DNA of 64,000 bases, from NCBI GenBank assembly GCA_019310535.1, contig JAFDED010000002.1, forward strand, positions 1 through 64,000. The letters are read 5' to 3'. The position numbers were made by a program, and so were the translations under genes. Source of the stretch: Deltaproteobacteria bacterium (GTDB lineage: Bacteria; Desulfobacterota; JAFDED01). The notes under the pieces are model-generated. The model ran no database searches. It saw only the letters and a program-made list of their open reading frames with translations, and was not told the origin of the DNA. Every line of letters starts with the position of its first letter. Position 1 is the first letter of the stretch. This document shows positions 18,598 through 27,772 of the stretch, piece by piece.

Positions 18598-19821
18598 TTA
18601 TGCTCCAAACTTGAGAAGCCTGCCCGCACTGGCCAGGGCCAGAGGCATGATCTGGACCGTCGGGAAGATTCCCAGGCGCCCTCTGTCACACTCCGTTTCA
18701 TTGAACGCCTCTGTACCATCAAGGTCGCAAAAGGGACCATGGAGCATGAAGGGCACCGGATGCCAGGAATGGCTCTTCATCACATGGGGAGTGGAATGAT
18801 CCCCTGTGACCATAAGCACCGCCGGATTGAGGTCCCGCAGCACGGGGATGTATCGGTCAACTTCTTCGATAACCTCGATCTTGCCCTTCTGATTGCCGTC
18901 CTCGCCGTAAGAGTCGGTACGCTTGATATGTATGAAAAAGAAGTTGTGCGGTCCCGCAAAGTTTTCCTGAAGGATGCGAAACTCCTCTTCGATGGTGTCC
19001 ACCATCGGCATCAGTTCCATGCCTACCAGTTTAGCCACACCCCGATAAAGCGGGTAGGTCGCTATGGCCGCCGGCCGCAGCCCGAAGCGACTCCACATGG
19101 ATTCCAGGGTGGGGAGCCTCGAGATCCCGCGCAGCAGCACCGTGTTGGCGCGGGGCTCATCCGCTAGAATCTTATTGTACGTTTCCACCAGCTTCTGCAG
19201 GAGTACTTCCGTTTTGCTCGCCTCAGGGTCCAAGGCGGTAGGCGGAACGGGCTTCAACCCTGTTTTTTGCGGGTCTGTCTCGCAAATCAGGGGAGACAGC
19301 CCCTCACCCCTCAAGATGAGGGCAAAACGGTAATCCTTTACGGGACGGACGATGATTTCCACGCCGTCCAATACTCCGACTTTTTCTTGCAACATTCCGC
19401 AAAGACGGTCGCACTCGGAGGTGGGGATCCGACCCGCCCTTCGATCAGTAAGGAACCCGGATGCATCGCGGGAGGCGAAATTCCCCCTTATGGCCACATC
19501 CGACGGGAGCAGATCGAAATCAATGCCCAGCGATTCCAGGACCCCCCTGCCGGCATCATATTCCTTGCGGGTGGGATTGTAACCGAAAAGGGCCAGGTGA
19601 GCCGGCCCGCTTCCCGGTGTAATCCCCATGGAAATCGGCATGTGGCGCCCCAGGACCGATACTCTGGCAAGAGCGTCGAGGTTCGGCGTGGACGCCAGCT
19701 CCAGAGAAGTACGGGGGCTCTCCGGTGTATGAATATCCCCCACACCATCCAGCACCAGCATGATGATTTTACTTTCGTTCTCAATGAGCAAATCCTTCAT
19801 CAAGAAGGCATCGTGTTTCAT
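18598..19821 (-). CDS. apgM: archaeal-type cofactor-independent phosphoglycerate mutase
   Basis: 407 residues of the alkaline-phosphatase superfamily ApgM clade, interconverting 3- and 2-phosphoglycerate in glycolysis and gluconeogenesis. MLVLDGVGD gives the first metal Asp; TPGSGPAHLALFGY holds the catalytic Ser region; GRGVLESLG, FFIHIKRTDSYGEDG and VTGDHSTPH supply the remaining metal ligands. The length matches the family. AGGAGGG sits 7 bases before the chosen ATG. Bacterial carriage of this archaeal-type enzyme is known, including in deltaproteobacteria. Confidence 0.93.
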   Translation of the reverse strand: MKHDAFLMKDLLIENESKIIMLVLDGVGDIHTPESPRTSLELASTPNLDALARVSVLGRHMPISMGITPGSGPAHLALFGYNPTRKEYDAGRGVLESLGIDFDLLPSDVAIRGNFASRDASGFLTDRRAGRIPTSECDRLCGMLQEKVGVLDGVEIIVRPVKDYRFALILRGEGLSPLICETDPQKTGLKPVPPTALDPEASKTEVLLQKLVETYNKILADEPRANTVLLRGISRLPTLESMWSRFGLRPAAIATYPLYRGVAKLVGMELMPMVDTIEEEFRILQENFAGPHNFFFIHIKRTDSYGEDGNQKGKIEVIEEVDRYIPVLRDLNPAVLMVTGDHSTPHVMKSHSWHPVPFMLHGPFCDLDGTEAFNETECDRGRLGIFPTVQIMPLALASAGRLLKFGA

Positions 19822-19915
19822 CCTTCACCCTCCTTCCGCCGGTCCCTTCCCAAAATGCGCATTTCATCAGAAAAGCATGATCAATTGAAGGGGTCTTTCC
19901 CAAGGTTCCCAGGGT

Positions 19916-21349
19916 TCACTGTCCCTTTTTGATCCTTCGATCAGGAATAAATGCCCTGTGCAGGAATTCAAAGGTGTGCTGCAAGAGGGCCTGCTTGTGG
20001 GGATAACGCAGGAAGAGCCGGACGATTTGTCGTGGCCTTAAATAAAAACGCCGATAGGCAAGCCGGTGAATCCGAAATAACTCCTCATCCGGCAATTCGG
20101 AAACATTGACAAGTCCCTCCATGACGTCGTACTCATCGTAAGAGAAGTCGGTCTTCCTTCCCAGGGACATGGCGGTATCGTAGACCTCTGTACCCTTGAA
20201 TGGAAGGACGATGGAGAAGGTGGCCACGTGAAGTGCAAGCTCGGTAGAAAACCGGATGGTTGTCATCATCTCCTCCCGCGTTTCCGTTGGAAACCCCAGC
20301 ATGAAAAACCCCTGGCAAAAAATTCCCACCCGGGCCGCGGTGGCTACAGCGGCTTTCAGATTTTCCAGGTTGATGTGTTTATGGATGGCCTTCTGGAGCC
20401 GGGGGCTGGCGGTCTCTATGGCGAACGCGGAATAGTAAAGTCCGGCCCGGTGGAGCCGCGTGATGAGCTCGTCGGTCAGGATGTCGGCCCTCAGTGCATT
20501 GGGCAGGCCCATCCTTATTTTGATCCCCCCGCGGATGATCCCGTCGCATATTTCCAACAGCCGGCCTCGATCCAGATTAAGGCAGTCGTCCATGGGCTCG
20601 AGTTCGTGAATCCGGTAATCCCTCTGCAACCGGCGGATTTCCTCGAGGACATTCTCCGGAGAGCGCGCTCTGAACCTTTTGCCGTTGATGTTATGACAGT
20701 AATTGCAGTGATACGGACATCCCCGGGAAGTGTATATATTCATGTATCGCGCCAGGCCGAAAGGGGTCGCCCGCAAAGAATGACAGTAAGCCTCCACATC
20801 TACCAAGTCCCATGCAGGAAAGGGAAGCGAATCCAGATCCTCGATGAAAGGACGGGGCGGAGCCAGGTGAATCTTTCCATCGTCCCGATAGGCTGTGCCT
20901 CTTATACCCCTCAGGGGCAGCCGTTTATCCATACGCTGCAGGATTTCCAGAAAGGTCTCCTCACCCTCGCCCACCACGGAAAGATCAAAATTAGGGTCCC
21001 CGAGGACCTCTTTCGGGTAGCCCGAGGCGTGCGGTCCGCCTGCCACAATCGGTGCCCGGATACCTGCACTTCTTGCCTCTGCGGCCAGGCAGTGTAAATG
21101 AGTGGCCTCGGCCGTCAGGGCACTGATGCCAATAAGGTCGGGAGAGAATCGATCCTTGATCTCCTTCCAATCCGGCCTTTCAAATCGCGAGTCCACAATC
21201 CTGATGCGAGCGCCGGGCCAGCGTCTCCTGGCCACTGCGGCCAGATACATGATTCCCAGCGGATATGAAAAGCGCTTGGGTAGATGCTTTTGCTTTTGCG
21301 TTCTTTTAGATGTATCCGATTTAATTAAAAGAATATTGGGCATGGGCAT
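19916..21349 (-). CDS. B12-binding radical SAM protein
   Basis: 477 residues. The N-terminal 140 residues form a cobalamin-binding-like Rossmann domain (YPLGIMYLAAVARRR, DLIGISALT, VAGGPHAS, VVGEGEETF). The radical SAM core starts at TSRGCPYHCNYCH, the CxxxCxxC that binds the [4Fe-4S] cluster, followed by an Elp3/MiaB-type barrel. The C-terminal 90 residues are basic. Related enzymes perform methylations or rearrangements on lipids, hopanoids or antibiotics; the substrate here is not evident, and neither neighbour (apgM, carB) suggests a pathway. Confidence 0.88.
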   Translation of the reverse strand: MPMPNILLIKSDTSKRTQKQKHLPKRFSYPLGIMYLAAVARRRWPGARIRIVDSRFERPDWKEIKDRFSPDLIGISALTAEATHLHCLAAEARSAGIRAPIVAGGPHASGYPKEVLGDPNFDLSVVGEGEETFLEILQRMDKRLPLRGIRGTAYRDDGKIHLAPPRPFIEDLDSLPFPAWDLVDVEAYCHSLRATPFGLARYMNIYTSRGCPYHCNYCHNINGKRFRARSPENVLEEIRRLQRDYRIHELEPMDDCLNLDRGRLLEICDGIIRGGIKIRMGLPNALRADILTDELITRLHRAGLYYSAFAIETASPRLQKAIHKHINLENLKAAVATAARVGIFCQGFFMLGFPTETREEMMTTIRFSTELALHVATFSIVLPFKGTEVYDTAMSLGRKTDFSYDEYDVMEGLVNVSELPDEELFRIHRLAYRRFYLRPRQIVRLFLRYPHKQALLQHTFEFLHRAFIPDRRIKKGQ

Positions 21350-21577
21350 AACTTTCGTAAGAGAGAATTTGTATTAATTCCATTTGTAACCCAATGCACG
21401 TCAACTGTCAACGGCTCAATTGCTTAAATACTGATCATATGGAAACGCCTTGTTTTTTTCCCCTTCTTTAAGTACTATTTCAAAATTAATATGCCAAATT
21501 TTCTGTCGCGGGATCGCTCGTTTGGTTTTTTACAACTCTTCCTTATCAATCACAGGGTTTTCATGAGATAGAACGCA

Positions 21578-24500
21578 ATGCCAAAACGCACAGACATTAA
21601 CTCAATCCTGATCATCGGCTCAGGGCCCATCGTCATCGGTCAGGCCTGTGAATTCGACTATTCCGGCACCCAGGCGTGCAAGGCCTTGAAAGAAGAGGGT
21701 TTCAGGGTCATACTGGTGAACTCCAACCCGGCCACCATCATGACCGATCCAGACATGGCTCACAGCATCTACATCGAGCCGGTCACACCCGAAATCGTGG
21801 AGCTTATCATCCAGCAGGAGCACCCCGATGCCATCCTGCCCACCCTCGGAGGGCAGACGGGGCTCAACGTCGCCACCGTGCTTGCGCGGGAAGGAGTGCT
21901 GGACAGGTACGGCGTGGAGATGATCGGAGCAAATGCAGCGGCCATCCGCAAGGCCGAAAATCGGGAGGAATTCAAGCTGGCAATGGAAAAAATCGGGCTT
22001 AAGGTTCCGACCAGCGGACTGGCATACAATCTGGATCAGGCGCGAGATGTGGCCCGACAATTGGGCTTTCCTCTTATCATCCGCCCTGGCTTCAGCCTGG
22101 GAGGCACAGGCGGATCCATTGCCCACAACATCGAGGAATTCGACGAGCTGGCCGCCAGGGGTCTCAAGAGCAGCATGGTAAGCGAGATCCTTATCGAGAA
22201 GTCGGTGGTGGGCTGGAAGGAATATGAACTGGAGGTCATGCGCGACCTCAATGACAATGTGGTTATCATCTGCTCCATCGAGAACTTCGACCCCATGGGC
22301 GTTCACACTGGAGACAGCATCACCGTGGCGCCCGCCCAGACGCTGACGGATAAGGAATACCAGTTGATGCGCGACGCCGCGATCGCCTGTATCCGCGAGA
22401 TCGGCGTGGAGACGGGTGGCTCAAATATCCAATTCGCCGTTCATCCCCGGACGGGTGAGATGGTGATCATAGAGATGAACCCGCGGGTATCCCGTTCTTC
22501 AGCCCTGGCCTCAAAGGCAACCGGATTCCCCATTGCAAAGATAGCGGCCAAACTGGCTGTGGGATACACGCTGGACGAGATCCCCAATGATATCACCAAG
22601 GAGACCCCGGCCTCGTTTGAACCGACCCTTGATTACTGTGTGGTCAAGATCCCCCGTTTTACTTTTGAGAAATTTCCCGGTTCCGACCCCACTTTGACCA
22701 TTCAAATGAAGTCCGTGGGTGAGACCATGGCAATAGGCAGGACCTTTAAGGAATCCCTGCAGAAGGGGCTCCGTTCCCTGGAAATCGGCCGCTACGGGCT
22801 GGGAACCGACGGATCCGACCTTCTCCGGGAAGCCAAAGGTCCTTACACCCATGAACAGATGACTTTGATCCGGAAGAAACTTCGCGTTCCAAACCAAGAA
22901 CGCATATTTTACATCCGGCACGCACTGCGTGCCGGCATGCCGGCGGAACTCATCAACAAACTGACAGCCATCGATCCCTGGTTTATTTACAACATCAAAC
23001 AGTTGGTGGAGATGGAAGATGCACTCAGGGAGAAGGCAGCCCGTCATGGTCTGGATGAACTGGACGGCGATTTGCTGCGGGAATCCAAATCGTGGGGATT
23101 TTCAGACCGTCAACTGGCCTCGATTTTTTCCACCACCGAGGATGTGGTTTGCCGGACTCGACTCAGACACGACATTCACCCGGTATTCAAGCGGGTGGAC
23201 ACGTGTGCCGCCGAGTTTGAGGCGAGCACGCCCTACTATTACTCTACCTATGAGGAAGAGGAAGAAGCTCAACCCCTGGATGATCCCAAAGTCCTCATTC
23301 TGGGGGGAGGTCCCAACCGTATCGGGCAGGGCGTCGAGTTCGATTACTGTTGCGTGCACGCGTCTTTCGCGCTCAAGGAGCTGGGCTACAACAGCATCAT
23401 GGTCAACTCCAACCCCGAGACGGTCAGCACGGACTACGACACCTCGACCCGGCTTTACTTCGAGCCCCTGACCCTGGAGGATGTGCTCAATATTGTTAAC
23501 CGCGAAAAACCCACAGGTATCATTGTGCAGTTCGGCGGACAAACACCTCTGAACCTGGCCGAGGCCCTTGAAAAGGCAGGGGCTCCCATTATCGGCACTT
23601 CTCCTCGGAACATCGCAAAGGCCGAGGACCGACATCGTTTTTCGCAGATGCTGAAATCGCTGGGGCTGAATCAGCCGGCCCATGGGGTTGGAGGAACGTT
23701 GGATGAGATCCGGCGGGAAGCCGCCCATGTGGGCTTTCCAGTTCTGGTGCGTCCCTCATATGTCCTGGGGGGCCGGGCCATGGCCATTATTTACGACATG
23801 GAAAGCCTCAAGGATTTCGCCCGCGATGCACTGGAAGCTTCCGAACAGCATCCGGTGCTCATAGACAAGTTTCTGGAGGACGCCATCGAGATCGATGTTG
23901 ATGCGGTGGCCGACGGCCACGGGTGCGTCGTGGCGGGAATAATGGAGCACATTGAGGAAGCGGGTGTCCACTCAGGAGACAGCGCGTGCGTGCTTCCTCC
24001 CCAATCCCTGGAGAGGGAAATACTGGACCGGATACGAGAGCACACGCGGGCGCTGGCGGCCGAGCTGAACGTGGTTGGCCTGATAAATATCCAGTACGCT
24101 GTCCAGGAGGGGAAAATCTATGTGCTCGAGGTCAACCCCCGCGCCTCACGTACTATTCCTTTTGTGTCCAAGGCCACGGGCGTACCGTGGGCCAAGGTTG
24201 CGGCCAAGGTGATGGTGGGAAATCGATTGGATGAGCTCGGCATACGGGAGGAAGTCGTGCCTCAGCATGTGGCGGTAAAAGAATCGGTATTCCCCTTCAA
24301 TCGGTTCCCGGGTGTTGATCCGATACTGGGACCCGAGATGAAGTCCACCGGAGAGGTCATGGGGATCGACACCAATTTCGGCCTGGCCTATGCCAAGGCT
24401 CAACTGGCAGCTGGACAAAACCTCCCCCTTAATGGAACCGTCTTTATCAGCATGAGTCCGAAGGATCGTCCTTACGCCGCGGTGATTGCCTGGCGACTTC

Positions 24501-24844
24501 ACACCATCGGCTTCAAGTTGGTGGCCACCTTGGGCACCAGTCAGGTGTTGCGCAGATCGGGCATACCGGTAGAGCGCGTCCGCAAGGTCCATGAAGGCCA
24601 GCCGAACATCCGGGACATGATTCTCAACGGTCAGATCGACCTGGTGATCAACACCCCGGTGGGCAAGCTTTCCCGGGAGGATCAATCCTCCATCCGGCCC
24701 ACCGCGGTCCAGCTCGGTATCCCATACGTTACCACCGTGGCCGGCGCCGTGGCAACGGTCAACGCCATTGAGGCGCTTAAAAGAGATCCCATAAAAGTCC
24801 GATCCATCCAGGAGTTCCATAAACACATAGGATTATCCTATTAG
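21578..24844 (+). CDS. carB: carbamoyl-phosphate synthase large subunit, 3' end rewritten by an insertion
   Basis: 1088 residues. CarB makes carbamoyl phosphate from bicarbonate, ammonia (from CarA) and two ATP, feeding arginine and pyrimidine synthesis. Two homologous ATP-grasp halves are visible (starting [19 protein letters not shown] and [18 protein letters not shown]), plus the C-terminal MGS-like allosteric domain from about residue 940. carA is not in the window. The last codons (GLSY-stop) lie inside repeat element copy 2. Without that element the frame would end HKQIKILSGY-stop, nearer the usual CarB tail. The change is distal to the folded domain and is probably harmless. Confidence 0.97.
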   Translation: MPKRTDINSILIIGSGPIVIGQACEFDYSGTQACKALKEEGFRVILVNSNPATIMTDPDMAHSIYIEPVTPEIVELIIQQEHPDAILPTLGGQTGLNVATVLAREGVLDRYGVEMIGANAAAIRKAENREEFKLAMEKIGLKVPTSGLAYNLDQARDVARQLGFPLIIRPGFSLGGTGGSIAHNIEEFDELAARGLKSSMVSEILIEKSVVGWKEYELEVMRDLNDNVVIICSIENFDPMGVHTGDSITVAPAQTLTDKEYQLMRDAAIACIREIGVETGGSNIQFAVHPRTGEMVIIEMNPRVSRSSALASKATGFPIAKIAAKLAVGYTLDEIPNDITKETPASFEPTLDYCVVKIPRFTFEKFPGSDPTLTIQMKSVGETMAIGRTFKESLQKGLRSLEIGRYGLGTDGSDLLREAKGPYTHEQMTLIRKKLRVPNQERIFYIRHALRAGMPAELINKLTAIDPWFIYNIKQLVEMEDALREKAARHGLDELDGDLLRESKSWGFSDRQLASIFSTTEDVVCRTRLRHDIHPVFKRVDTCAAEFEASTPYYYSTYEEEEEAQPLDDPKVLILGGGPNRIGQGVEFDYCCVHASFALKELGYNSIMVNSNPETVSTDYDTSTRLYFEPLTLEDVLNIVNREKPTGIIVQFGGQTPLNLAEALEKAGAPIIGTSPRNIAKAEDRHRFSQMLKSLGLNQPAHGVGGTLDEIRREAAHVGFPVLVRPSYVLGGRAMAIIYDMESLKDFARDALEASEQHPVLIDKFLEDAIEIDVDAVADGHGCVVAGIMEHIEEAGVHSGDSACVLPPQSLEREILDRIREHTRALAAELNVVGLINIQYAVQEGKIYVLEVNPRASRTIPFVSKATGVPWAKVAAKVMVGNRLDELGIREEVVPQHVAVKESVFPFNRFPGVDPILGPEMKSTGEVMGIDTNFGLAYAKAQLAAGQNLPLNGTVFISMSPKDRPYAAVIAWRLHTIGFKLVATLGTSQVLRRSGIPVERVRKVHEGQPNIRDMILNGQIDLVINTPVGKLSREDQSSIRPTAVQLGIPYVTTVAGAVATVNAIEALKRDPIKVRSIQEFHKHIGLSY

Positions 24845-25203
24845 GTCAGCAAATAAAACTTTAATTGCTTGATTCTTATTAAATTCTTATTGCTTAACCA
24901 TTGGACCGAAAGCTGTGATCCAATACCGGCCAAACCTTAACGATATTCAGGTTCCATGAGGGGTGGCCCAGACAATTTATTGTCTGGGCTGCGCAGCAGC
25001 AAGAGGCAGTATATTGCTCGTTTAATGGTTCCCGGACGCGGGGTGCACCGGGCAAAGCCTATTGTCGCTTCGCGACCCTGACGACTTGCCGTCCGGGCCA
25101 CCCCAACAACATTCTTTATCTATTATTGGCGGCGATTTGGGCGATTTGACTGTAATATCGTTGATCAATATGTTGCTGATCAAAGTGGATAATTCTATAA
25201 ACA
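24820..25203. repeat. TAAACA target-site duplication around element copy 2
   Basis: TAAACA occurs at 24820-24825 and 25198-25203, flanking the element (with bases CA between the left repeat and the TIR). Collapsing the two repeats and deleting what lies between rejoins carB into a frame ending HKQIKILSGY-stop. This is strong internal evidence for a discrete insertion with about 6 bp of duplication. Confidence 0.65.
24828..25197. mobile_element. MITE-like non-coding element, copy 2 (370 bp), inside the carB 3' end
   Basis: Same orientation and nearly the same sequence as 8503-8838. The left end TAGGATTATCC and the right end (inward TAGAATTATCC) form imperfect inverted repeats. Secondary structure is better kept here: CCCAGACAAT pairs perfectly with ATTGTCTGGG across two bases, and GGGGTGGCCC has a perfect partner GGGCCACCCC about 135 bases downstream, which copy 1 has lost. 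The first bases supply the last carB codons and the TAG stop. No ORF of its own; it would need a transposase in trans. Confidence 0.8.
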
Positions 25204-25342
25204 AATTAAAATTCTCTCCGGATATTGACAATGTCATTATGGTGCACCGACAATGCGCGAATGACCATCATTGGTGTTCAGAAAAGAAGAGACCAAAAAG
25301 GGAACTATTCAGAGGACTGGGGAGCTTTACCACAAAAGGGTT

Positions 25343-27772
25343 TTAATGCATGGATAATTTTGTCAGGTCGGCAATTACTTCTCCGGCGTCGGCATATCGG
25401 TCATTTGCTTTTTTTTGCATACAGCGAAAGATGATGTCGCTCAAACTCCTGGGAACGCGGGGATTAACTTCGTGTGCAGCAGGGGGGGCTGCATTCAAAT
25501 GCTGCAGCATGATCTCTTCCAGAGACCCGGAAAAGGGAAGCTTCCCGGTACACATGCGGAATATGGTCACGCCCAGCGAATAGAGGTCGGTGCGGTGATC
25601 GATATCTCCACTGATGATCTGTTCCGGCGACATATACTGGGGTGTTCCCGCCGCCATGACTCCTGATTTGCGAAGCTCGCTGAGCAGAACCGCCAGCCCG
25701 AAGTCCATGATCTTGATCTGTTTCAGCCTAGTCCACATGATGTTGCTGGGTTTGATGTCTCGATGGATGACGCCCTTCTGGTGGGCATGATGGAGTCCCT
25801 CGCAGACCCACCTGAAAAGCTTGACGATGGTGTTGATGGCCAGGAGCTTGCCCGTCCGTATAAACTGCTCGAAGTCTTTTCCTTCCACGTACTCCATGAT
25901 GATATAGAGATATCCGTCTTTTTCACCGATATCGTAAAGCGTGAGGAGAAAGGGATGATTTAAGGCCGCTGTGGCCTGGGCTTCGCGGTAAAAATCATCA
26001 ACAGCGCGTCGGTTGGAGCGGAGGTTCTCGGAGATGATCTTAAAGGCCACGTCCCGCTTCAGGATCAGGTCCCGGGCCTTGTAGACAACCCCCATCCCTC
26101 CCCTTCCCAATTCCTGGAGGATTTGATAGCGGTTCTCGCCCAGGCCCACAGGGCGGGTGGGATCGGATTCGAGGTACACGGTCTTGTCTCTGTTAAAAAT
26201 AACGGTTTTGCCCAGAATCGTCTTTTGACGAAGGGATTCAATCTTGTCATGCACACCTGGGAACTTCATATCCACGCCCAGGATAGCCTCGTATATCTTG
26301 AGGGCCTGATCGTTTTCGCCGTTCTCTTCCAGATGGAGGGCAAATTCATAATAAGAATCCAGATTATCCTCGTTCATCTCATTGCGGTGCCCTTCGTAAA
26401 ACTTCCGGACGGCAAGGCCTATCTGCCCTTTTTCCACAAACAGCTCCCCGAGAAGGCGTAATGATTGGAAGTAATCCTTGTGGCCCTTTTTGATTTTTTG
26501 CAGGCATTCGATGGCCCGATCGATTTTTTTATGCTTTATCAAGTGGATGGCTGCGTCCAGGTAATTCTCCTCGCGCACGAGGAAGGAAATGGCCTTTTCG
26601 GGGTCGTCAACCAGTTCAAGCATACGTTGCGCCTCCCCATGGCGTCCCACTCTTTCGTATAGCTCCGCTGCTTTGTCGTACTCCTCAGCCAGCGAATACA
26701 TGTCGGCGGATTGCCAGAAATCTCCCACTTTGCGCAACATGTCCGCGGCCTTGCTCCAGTTCTGTTCTTTCTTGTACAGGTCAGCGGCTTTCTCGTAGTC
26801 CTGAATGTTTTCCAGGTATTCGGCGGCTTCTGAATATTCTCCTTTTGTAATGCAGAGCTTGGCTCGAAATCGAGAGGCCATGGTCTTGTTGCCGCTTTGC
26901 TCATAGAGGGAAGCAGCTTCCTCCAGCGCCTGGCCTTTCACATACTGGGAGATGGCGTTTTTGATATCACGACACTTTATGTAGGCGCCGCCTGCTTCGC
27001 GGTGCCAGAACCCTGCCGCAAAGATTTCTGCCGCCTCGCGGAATCGTCCGCCAAGCATGAAGAGCCTTCCACCTTGCAGTGCGATGTTCTTGAGCTCGGG
27101 GGTGATGCTCTGGGACGAGGAGAAATTTCCCACTCGGCTGTGATAATATCGAGCAAGTATGCCGCCCGCGGAGGCGTAATCTTTTGCGTCAAGGTAAATT
27201 TGCTGTGCACGACTGAAGTTATGAGCCTTTTCGTAACTGACCGCCGCCTTGCGCATCTCTCCAGCCAGTTCGTACATCTCCGCTGCCTGTTCGTTCATGT
27301 CAATTTGCTGATAACAATCCCCGGCCTGCAAATAACGGCCGGTTTCCTTAAACAGCTCCGCCGCCTGGCGAAACCGCCGCCCTTTCTCGTAAAACTTTGC
27401 CGCTTCGAGTAGGTAACCATCAACCATTTTCAAGTCAGCAATCCGATGAAACACTTCTCCCTGTTCGAAAACTTTCAGGGCCATATCCGGCATCCCCGCT
27501 TGAATGTAATGATTTCCAGCTTCTTCATATCTCCCGGCCCGCGCAAAGAGTCTGGCCTTTCGAAGTTCCGATCTGCTGCGATGCCACCGTATCCCTGCCT
27601 TTGTGCGTAAAAAGATTAAGTAACCACCCCCGCCCATCAGCATCAAGAGACAGAATCCCAGGAAAAATGGACTTGCAACAAACCTGACCGATTCCTCAGC
27701 GATGACCCCGCGAAACAGGTGCAGGATCAGGTTTTCCCAGAACTGCTGAGCACTGTGTAGAAGTTCCATCAT
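25343..27772 (-). CDS. membrane-anchored TPR-array Ser/Thr protein kinase
   Basis: 809 residues. One TM segment (about 34-54, FFLGFCLLMLMGGGGYLIF) is followed by a solenoid of roughly a dozen TPR-like helical pairs (65-500; repeats such as AAKFYEKGRRFRQAAELF), a short linker and a C-terminal Hanks-type kinase (545-809). Kinase motifs: glycine loop GRGGMGVVYKA, VAFKII Lys, HRDIKPSN, DFGLA, GTPQYMSPEQ. It should phosphorylate Ser/Thr in the cytoplasm, with the TPRs as docking surface. The start overlaps the rimO stop by 4 bases (ATGA), so it is co-translated with an otherwise housekeeping operon. Confidence 0.92.
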   Translation of the reverse strand: MMELLHSAQQFWENLILHLFRGVIAEESVRFVASPFFLGFCLLMLMGGGGYLIFLRTKAGIRWHRSRSELRKARLFARAGRYEEAGNHYIQAGMPDMALKVFEQGEVFHRIADLKMVDGYLLEAAKFYEKGRRFRQAAELFKETGRYLQAGDCYQQIDMNEQAAEMYELAGEMRKAAVSYEKAHNFSRAQQIYLDAKDYASAGGILARYYHSRVGNFSSSQSITPELKNIALQGGRLFMLGGRFREAAEIFAAGFWHREAGGAYIKCRDIKNAISQYVKGQALEEAASLYEQSGNKTMASRFRAKLCITKGEYSEAAEYLENIQDYEKAADLYKKEQNWSKAADMLRKVGDFWQSADMYSLAEEYDKAAELYERVGRHGEAQRMLELVDDPEKAISFLVREENYLDAAIHLIKHKKIDRAIECLQKIKKGHKDYFQSLRLLGELFVEKGQIGLAVRKFYEGHRNEMNEDNLDSYYEFALHLEENGENDQALKIYEAILGVDMKFPGVHDKIESLRQKTILGKTVIFNRDKTVYLESDPTRPVGLGENRYQILQELGRGGMGVVYKARDLILKRDVAFKIISENLRSNRRAVDDFYREAQATAALNHPFLLTLYDIGEKDGYLYIIMEYVEGKDFEQFIRTGKLLAINTIVKLFRWVCEGLHHAHQKGVIHRDIKPSNIMWTRLKQIKIMDFGLAVLLSELRKSGVMAAGTPQYMSPEQIISGDIDHRTDLYSLGVTIFRMCTGKLPFSGSLEEIMLQHLNAAPPAAHEVNPRVPRSLSDIIFRCMQKKANDRYADAGEVIADLTKLSMH

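Noticed and set aside
21620-22306. 228-residue frame antisense to carB
   Set aside because: Antisense shadow of a real gene in high-GC third-position sequence.
25225-25434. Plus-strand frame after repeat copy 2
   Set aside because: Overlaps the 3' end of the kinase gene on the other strand and has no homologous look; its first part is the former downstream flank of carB.
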